From NCBI RefSeq assembly GCF_011759505.1, contig NZ_JAAOYO010000002.1, positions 434,001 to 498,000 of the forward strand: a stretch of DNA of 64,000 nucleotides, given 5' to 3'. The stretch comes from Curtobacterium salicis. Lineage in GTDB: Bacteria > Actinomycetota > Actinomycetes > Actinomycetales > Microbacteriaceae. Under the pieces are notes generated by a model, which did not search any database, had not been told where the DNA came from, and saw nothing but the letters and a program-made list of their open reading frames with translations. Positions within the stretch are counted from its first letter, which is position 1; each line of letters opens with the position of its first letter. The position numbers were made by a program, and so were the translations under genes. This document shows positions 58,706 through 64,000 of the stretch, piece after piece.

Positions 58706-59230
58706 TCAGCGCCCGGTCGGGCCGGCGGGTGCCAGGTACGCAGCCCACGGAGCGGGAGCCTGCTGCTCCAGCCAGATGCACAGCTCACGGAACCCCGCGT
58801 ACACGGAGAACGCCGCGAAGAGCTTCCGCCGCTGGGCGTCCCGGGCGTTGAAGCCCGACCACCGGCTGGCCTCGGTCTCGATCGTGGCGATGTCGGACGC
58901 GGACACGGTCCGCCACTGCCCGAAGCCGGCCCGGACCCGGAGGTGGTCCGGGTACGCCTCGACCACGGAACGCGCGAGGCCGACCGTCAGGACGACGATC
59001 AGGGCGCAGACGACGAGGAACGCCGCGGCGGCGATGACGAAGCCGGTCTCGGTGTCGTCACGCCCGGCCGTCGCCAGCAGCAGGAGCGCCGCGACGACGA
59101 ACCCGGCGGCGGCGACCACCCGAGCGACCATGTACTGCCACCGGCGCCGGCGGACCCGGAAGAGCGGGCCCTTCCCGGTGTCGTCGCGGCCCACGGTGTC
59201 CCCGTCTCGGGATGGTGCTGGTGTCCCCAT
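58706..59230 (-). CDS. Small membrane protein with PH-like C-terminal domain
   Basis: 174 residues, two hydrophobic segments (VARVVAAAGFVVAALLLLATAG; FVIAAAAFLVVCALIVVLTVG), then YPDHLRVRAGFGQWRTVSASDIATIETEASRWSG, a pattern of bacterial PH-like membrane proteins. Ends with an amphipathic helix. Function unknown. Divergent from the RHS gene with 101 bp between starts. Confidence 0.7.
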   Translation of the reverse strand: MGTPAPSRDGDTVGRDDTGKGPLFRVRRRRWQYMVARVVAAAGFVVAALLLLATAGRDDTETGFVIAAAAFLVVCALIVVLTVGLARSVVEAYPDHLRVRAGFGQWRTVSASDIATIETEASRWSGFNARDAQRRKLFAAFSVYAGFRELCIWLEQQAPAPWAAYLAPAGPTGR

Positions 59231-59331
59231 GCAGGACACCATACGAGACCCGGGTGGTTCCGGTACGGTGGGGGTGTTCAGCGCCGCCGTGGGGACATCG
59301 GCGGCGTTCGAGTGCAACTGGGGGGCAACAC

Positions 59332-62300
59332 ATGACCGATCCGCACGGCAACGAGCCGGTCGAGTTCGACGACGCGACGGCAGACGCGCTGGCCAGCGCA
59401 CTGACCACGACCGCGTCCAGCATCGAGTCGCAGAGCGGCAGCCGGTACTCGTTCTCGAGCACGGCGCTGCTCGAGTTCCGCGGGCACTTCGCCGAGCTGT
59501 TCGACCAGAACCGCGTCACCGCCGCGACCGGGGCGCGTGACCTCGTGTCGACGATGCGCACGGTCTCGCAGTGGGTCCGGACGATGCAGGCGGCCGCGAA
59601 GCGCGAGAACGACCGACGACGACGCGCGCGGGAGTTCGACGAGCGTCAGGCGGACCGGAACCTCGTCGAACGCTGGCACGACGACTGGTTCGGCGGCGAG
59701 CAGGCCCCGACCGAGCAGGCCGAGCCGAAGCCGACGTTCCCCCAGCCCGACGTGGCCGTCGGCAGCCGGCAGACCCCGAACCCCGGCGGCGGCGGCGGGG
59801 GCGGCGGGACGTCCTCCGCGAAGCCCGAGGACTTGCGCTCGTTCGCGACCGGCTCGTCCCAGCTGGACGCCGACCTCTCCGGCAAGCCCGGCTCCCTGCG
59901 GGGGAAGTTCTCGGACTTCGCGGCGAAGTGCCACTGGGGCACCATCAGTTCGTCCGGACTCGTCAGCGGGTTCGAGAAGTGGCTCAGCGACAACGCCCAG
60001 GACGTCACCTGGGCGAACACCGTCGCGGACGCCTTCGCCGCGGCCGGGGGCGAGGGGTCCGTGTCCACCGTGTCGGACGCCGCGCTCGGCGCCGCACTGC
60101 AGGCTGCCGGTGTCTCGGCGACACGGTCCGCGCTCGCGTTCGACCCGCCCTCGGCGTACGGCGCGCAGCCCACGACGGGGTTCTCGATGGACCCGGTCAA
60201 CACGACGACCGGCAACTTCGTCGAGCCGGAGACCGACCTGGCCTTCCTGCCGGCGTCGGCCGCCCTCGCGATCACGCGCATGTACAACTCGCTCGACCGG
60301 AGCGTCGGCCTGTTCGGACCCGGCTGGGCGTCCGTCCTCGAGACCCGGCTGCTGCTCGACGACGAGGGCGCGTCCCTGGTCGAGGCCGACGGTCGGCAGA
60401 TCCGCTTCCCCCGTCGGGGTGCCGGGTGGGACCGCGGCGTCGGTGAGAACCGGTGGCTCGCTGCCGAGGGCGACCTGCTCGTCGTCCGCGACAACGCGGG
60501 TGTCCGCATCGACTTCACCCCCGCCGGCGTCTGGGTCGGGCAGAGTGCCGGGCCGGGCACCGCCGTCCGGGTCGACCGTGACGGTGACGACCTGCCGGTG
60601 CGCCTGCGGCACGAGCGTGGTCGGTCGGTGGACGTCGAGTACGTCGATGGTCGGGTGGCGGTGCTGCGGGCCTCCGACGGGCGTCGCGTCGAGTACGGGT
60701 ACGACGACCAGGACCGTCTGGTCTCGGTCACCACGGCCGCCGGCACCCGTCGGTACGGCTGGGACGAGGACGACCTGGTCGTCACGGTCACGAGCGCCGC
60801 CGGTGTGGTCGAAGCCGACAACACGTACGACGCGGAGCGCCGTGTCGTCGAGCAGCGCAGCCCGCACGGCCGTCGGGTCCGCTTCGCCTACCTGCCCGGA
60901 CGCGTCACCGCGATCTCGGACGAGGACGGTTCGCGGTCGAACGCCTGGATCGCCGACCCCAAGGGCCGGCTCATCGGGGTCATCGACTCCGACGACCAGC
61001 GCCAGTCGATGTCGTACGACCCGCACGGCAACCTGGTGTCGTCGACCGCCCGCGACGGCTCCGTCGCCGTCCACGGGTACGACGCCCGCGGCCGGCGGAT
61101 CCGGACGGTGACCCCCGCCGGAGCGGACGTCACCACCGGCTACGACGAGCACGACCGCGTCACCACGGTGGTGTCCGAGTCCGGTGCCGTCACCACCTTC
61201 GAGTACCGGGGCGACGACCGCGACCCCGCCGTCATCACCGACCCGCTCGGCGGTCGGACCGAGCTGACGTGGCACGACGGTCTGCTCGTCCGCGCCGTCG
61301 ACCAGACCGGTGTCGTCTTCTCCCAGCAGCACGACGCCCACGGCGAGCTCGTCGCCGTGACGAACGCCGTGGGCGACACCGTCCGCATCGAACGCGACAC
61401 CGTCGGCCGGGTCACCGCCGTCGTGAGCGCGACGGGAGCACGCACCGAGTACCGGTACGACGCGGCCGGCAACGCGGTCGCCCGCCAGGACGCGGACGGC
61501 GCGGTGTGGCGGTCCGAGTACGACCACGCGGGCCGTGTCACGGCACAGGTCGACCCCACCGGGGCGAAGACGACCATCACGTACGGCGCCGACGGCGAGG
61601 TCGCCACGGTCACCGACGCGCTCGGCCGGGTCACCAGCCAGACCCACGACGACCAGGGGAACACCGCGTCGGTCACCCTCCCCGACGGCGCCTCCTGGGG
61701 CTTCGTGCACGACGCGCTCTCACGCCTCCGCGAGGTCACCGACCCGACCGGCGCACGCTGGCTGCGGGAGTACGCGGTGGACGGCGCGCTGACGGCGACC
61801 ATCGACCCGACCGGCGTCCGCCAGGAGTCGAGCACCGACCCGACCACCGGCATGCGGACGCTCCGCGACGCGTTCTCGAGCTCGTCGGTCCGGTTCGACG
61901 AGTTCGGCCGCCCCGTGGAACGCACCAGCGACGCCACCGGTGCCGAACTCGTCACGTACGACGCGGCCGGCAACCCGGTCGAACTCGTCGACGGCGAAGG
62001 CGGTCTGACCCGCCTCGAGCGCGACCTCGCCGGTCGGGTGGTCGCCCTCACGCTGCCGTCCGGTGCGCGCACCACGTACGAGTACGACGCCTGCGGCCGC
62101 CCCGCCGCCGCCGTCGACCCGCTCGGTGCCCGCACCACCCTCACCTACGACGCGGATTCCCGCGTGGTGGCCCGGACCCTGCCGACGGGCGAGGTCGAGC
62201 GCACCGAGTACGACGCCGTCGGCCGTGTCCTCACCTGGACGACGCCGGGTTCCGGCACGACGCGCTACCGCTGGGACACGGCCGGGAGGCTCGCCGCCGT

Positions 62301-64000
62301 CCAGGACGCACGCTTCGGTCGCCGACGGTTCCGGTACGACGCCGCGGGTCAGGTCACCGAGGTGGTCGACGGCCTCGGCGGCGTCACGCGCTACGAGTAC
62401 GACGTCCGCGGGCGCGTGGTCACCGTCACCGATCCGACCGGCGCGGTCACCCGTCGTGCGTACGACGCGGCCGATCGGCTCGTCGCCGAGACCGATCCGC
62501 TCGGACGCACCTCGACGATCGAGCACGACGCCGCCGGACGCCCGGTCCGCCAGGTCGACCGCGCCGGTCGCGTCGTCGTCTGGTCGTACGACGCGGCCGG
62601 TCGACGGCAGCGGCTCGAGGTCGACGGCACCCTGCAGGGCGAGGTCTCGCACGACCTCGTCGGCCGCCGTGTCGTGGTCACCGACCACACCCGGGGTCCG
62701 GGCAGGACGCTCGACCACGAGCTGCGGTACGACCGCCGTGGGCTGCTCGTACGACGCTCGCGTGGTGACCGGGCCGTGGCGTGGGAGTACGACGCCGACG
62801 GACTCCGTGCGGCCCGGACCGATCCGGACGGCACCCGCACCCAGCTCCGTCGCGACGACGCCGGTCGACTCGTCGCCGTCGAGCGCGACGGTCGCACCGC
62901 CGGGACGTTCGCGTACGACGCGAGCGGTCGGGTCGTCGAGTCGGCCTCCGGCGAGCTCGTGCAGCACTGGACCTACCGCGGCGGAGCCCTCGTCGCCCAC
63001 ACGGCGACCACGACGGAGGGCGTGTCCCGCACCACCGTCGAGCGGGACGGCGACGACCGGATCGCCGCCGTCACGGGTGTGGGCGGTCGTGTGACCTACC
63101 GCCACGACGACGCCGGCCAGCTCGTCAGCGCCCTGGGCGACGACGGCCGTGGCCGCACCTGGACCTACGACGCCGGCGGACGACTGGTCGCCGAGACCCT
63201 CGACGGCGTCGAGACCCGCCACGAGTACGACGTCGCGGGCGCGCTCCTGGCGTCGACGACGGACGGCGAGCGGACCGAGTACGTGGCGGACGGGCTCGGT
63301 CGTCGGATCCGTCGCACCGCCCCGGACGGCTCCACGACCGAGTACGCCTGGTCCGCACTCGGCTACCTCGGCGGCGTCGTCGAGCGTGACGTGGCGTACC
63401 GCGAGACCGGTCGGATCGACCTCTGGGTGGACGTGCTCGGCGAACTCGCCGACGCGGCCGGCGCCGAGACCTGGTGGGACACCGCGGCCCTCGTGCCGAC
63501 CCTCGTCAGCGTCGCGGGGACCTCACTGTTCGAACTCCCCGGTGGCGTGACCCTGGTCGGGGACGCGGCGGACGCCGCCGGCTGGCGCGGAGCCCGCGCG
63601 ACCGATCCGCAGGACCCGTGGGCGGTGTTGGCAGCCGCCACGGGCCTCCAGTCCGGGCTCGGCCTGCCGACCGGTGTGGCGCTGTCCGCGACCGGCGGAC
63701 TCGACGTCGGTGGCCTCGAGTGGCTGGGCGCCCGTGTGTACGACCCGGTCGCTCGCGGGTTCCTGTCCGCGGACCCGCTCGCACCCGTGGTCGGTGCCGG
63801 CTGGGCCGGCAACCCGTACTCCTACGCGGGCAACGACCCGCTCCACGCGATCGATCCGCTGGGCCTCCGCCCGGCGACGGACAAGGACCTCAAGGCCTAC
63901 AACGACGCGCACGTCGGCAACTTCGCGGCGGCCGGCAACTGGATCGCCGAACACAAGGAAGCGATCCTCGCAACGGCGATGATCGTCGGCGGCGTGGCCC
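59332..64000 (+). CDS. Large RHS/YD-repeat protein, probable polymorphic toxin (3' end beyond window)
   Basis: Open without a stop from the ATG at 59332 to the window edge, 1556 codons. Residues 1-110 are helical with an FRGHF turn (STALLEFRGHFAELFDQN), recalling WXG/LXG-type secretion domains. A Gly-rich linker follows (about 150), then DUF6531 (FSMDPVNTTTGNFVEPETDL, from 284). From about 330 to 1430 there are dozens of YD repeats (YDAAGR, YDEHDR). An RHS core signature GARVYDPVARGFLSADPL begins at 1466 and is followed by NPYSYAGNDPLHAIDPLGLRP. The region after the core, normally the variable toxin, starts ATDKDLKAYNDAHVG and is cut off. Delivery by type VII secretion is inferred. Confidence 0.9.
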   Translation, partial: MTDPHGNEPVEFDDATADALASALTTTASSIESQSGSRYSFSSTALLEFRGHFAELFDQNRVTAATGARDLVSTMRTVSQWVRTMQAAAKRENDRRRRAREFDERQADRNLVERWHDDWFGGEQAPTEQAEPKPTFPQPDVAVGSRQTPNPGGGGGGGGTSSAKPEDLRSFATGSSQLDADLSGKPGSLRGKFSDFAAKCHWGTISSSGLVSGFEKWLSDNAQDVTWANTVADAFAAAGGEGSVSTVSDAALGAALQAAGVSATRSALAFDPPSAYGAQPTTGFSMDPVNTTTGNFVEPETDLAFLPASAALAITRMYNSLDRSVGLFGPGWASVLETRLLLDDEGASLVEADGRQIRFPRRGAGWDRGVGENRWLAAEGDLLVVRDNAGVRIDFTPAGVWVGQSAGPGTAVRVDRDGDDLPVRLRHERGRSVDVEYVDGRVAVLRASDGRRVEYGYDDQDRLVSVTTAAGTRRYGWDEDDLVVTVTSAAGVVEADNTYDAERRVVEQRSPHGRRVRFAYLPGRVTAISDEDGSRSNAWIADPKGRLIGVIDSDDQRQSMSYDPHGNLVSSTARDGSVAVHGYDARGRRIRTVTPAGADVTTGYDEHDRVTTVVSESGAVTTFEYRGDDRDPAVITDPLGGRTELTWHDGLLVRAVDQTGVVFSQQHDAHGELVAVTNAVGDTVRIERDTVGRVTAVVSATGARTEYRYDAAGNAVARQDADGAVWRSEYDHAGRVTAQVDPTGAKTTITYGADGEVATVTDALGRVTSQTHDDQGNTASVTLPDGASWGFVHDALSRLREVTDPTGARWLREYAVDGALTATIDPTGVRQESSTDPTTGMRTLRDAFSSSSVRFDEFGRPVERTSDATGAELVTYDAAGNPVELVDGEGGLTRLERDLAGRVVALTLPSGARTTYEYDACGRPAAAVDPLGARTTLTYDADSRVVARTLPTGEVERTEYDAVGRVLTWTTPGSGTTRYRWDTAGRLAAVQDARFGRRRFRYDAAGQVTEVVDGLGGVTRYEYDVRGRVVTVTDPTGAVTRRAYDAADRLVAETDPLGRTSTIEHDAAGRPVRQVDRAGRVVVWSYDAAGRRQRLEVDGTLQGEVSHDLVGRRVVVTDHTRGPGRTLDHELRYDRRGLLVRRSRGDRAVAWEYDADGLRAARTDPDGTRTQLRRDDAGRLVAVERDGRTAGTFAYDASGRVVESASGELVQHWTYRGGALVAHTATTTEGVSRTTVERDGDDRIAAVTGVGGRVTYRHDDAGQLVSALGDDGRGRTWTYDAGGRLVAETLDGVETRHEYDVAGALLASTTDGERTEYVADGLGRRIRRTAPDGSTTEYAWSALGYLGGVVERDVAYRETGRIDLWVDVLGELADAAGAETWWDTAALVPTLVSVAGTSLFELPGGVTLVGDAADAAGWRGARATDPQDPWAVLAAATGLQSGLGLPTGVALSATGGLDVGGLEWLGARVYDPVARGFLSADPLAPVVGAGWAGNPYSYAGNDPLHAIDPLGLRPATDKDLKAYNDAHVGNFAAAGNWIAEHKEAILATAMIVGGVA

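Noticed and set aside
59278..61710. 810-codon frame on the minus strand inside the RHS gene
   Set aside because: Antisense to YD repeats. The repetitive coding sequence gives an artificially open opposite frame; no start signal or domain.

Overview
The window is GC-rich actinobacterial chromosome. The high GC, the frequent GTG starts with start/stop overlaps, the core-gene synteny (glmU-prs and rplY-pth-mfd-mazG, with an actinobacterial Asp23/AmaP/DUF6286 stress operon) and the protein character point to Microbacteriaceae, most likely Curtobacterium or a close relative. The genus is an inference from memory, not from a search. I see no rRNA, tRNA, CRISPR array, insertion sequence or prophage.

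Layout. 1-8 kb is housekeeping: 5' end of hisS, mazG, nhaA, mfd, pth, rplY. 8-15 kb is a sugar-acid and accessory block (coiled-coil protein, manD, gntK divergent from gnd, membrane protein, membrane-anchored molybdopterin oxidoreductase) that separates rplY from prs. 15-18.5 kb holds a PrmC-like methyltransferase, prs and glmU. 18.7-28.7 kb holds a zinc alcohol dehydrogenase, an MFS protein, an AraC/MarR divergent pair, a histidine kinase/response regulator pair beside a secreted protein, and an acyl-CoA synthetase. 28.8-34.4 kb is a probable surface-polysaccharide operon (cellulose-synthase-like GT2, RsbW-like ATPase, and a GH26-like/OpgC acyltransferase fusion) followed by a solitary WXG100 protein. 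34.5-45.2 kb holds a DEAD-box helicase, an SDR/TetR pair, a MarR-DHA2 efflux pump-TetR locus, an LppP/LprE-type lipoprotein and two AraC regulators. 45.2-49.8 kb is an envelope-stress cluster with several Asp23-fold proteins, AmaP, a DUF2273-like protein, CsbD, a GlsB/YeaQ protein and an LEA-like repeat tail. 50-54.3 kb encodes an alpha/beta-hydrolase fused to a gluconate-dehydrogenase-subunit-3-like domain, its GMC oxidoreductase partner and another AraC regulator. 54.4-59.2 kb holds a secreted GH43 enzyme, a TerD-like protein and small proteins. The window ends inside a large RHS/YD-repeat protein whose C-terminal tip is not visible.

How parts work together. The GT2, RsbW-like and OpgC-fusion genes are joined by start/stop overlaps and read as one unit making and decorating an extracellular glycan. 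The Asp23 genes are joined by ATGA/GTGA overlaps and likely form a membrane-associated stress complex. gntK, gnd and manD link mannonate/gluconate catabolism to the oxidative pentose phosphate pathway. A dispersed GC-rich palindrome built around GGGAGGC...GCCTCCC sits at the 3' ends of many genes and is the most pervasive non-coding signal here.
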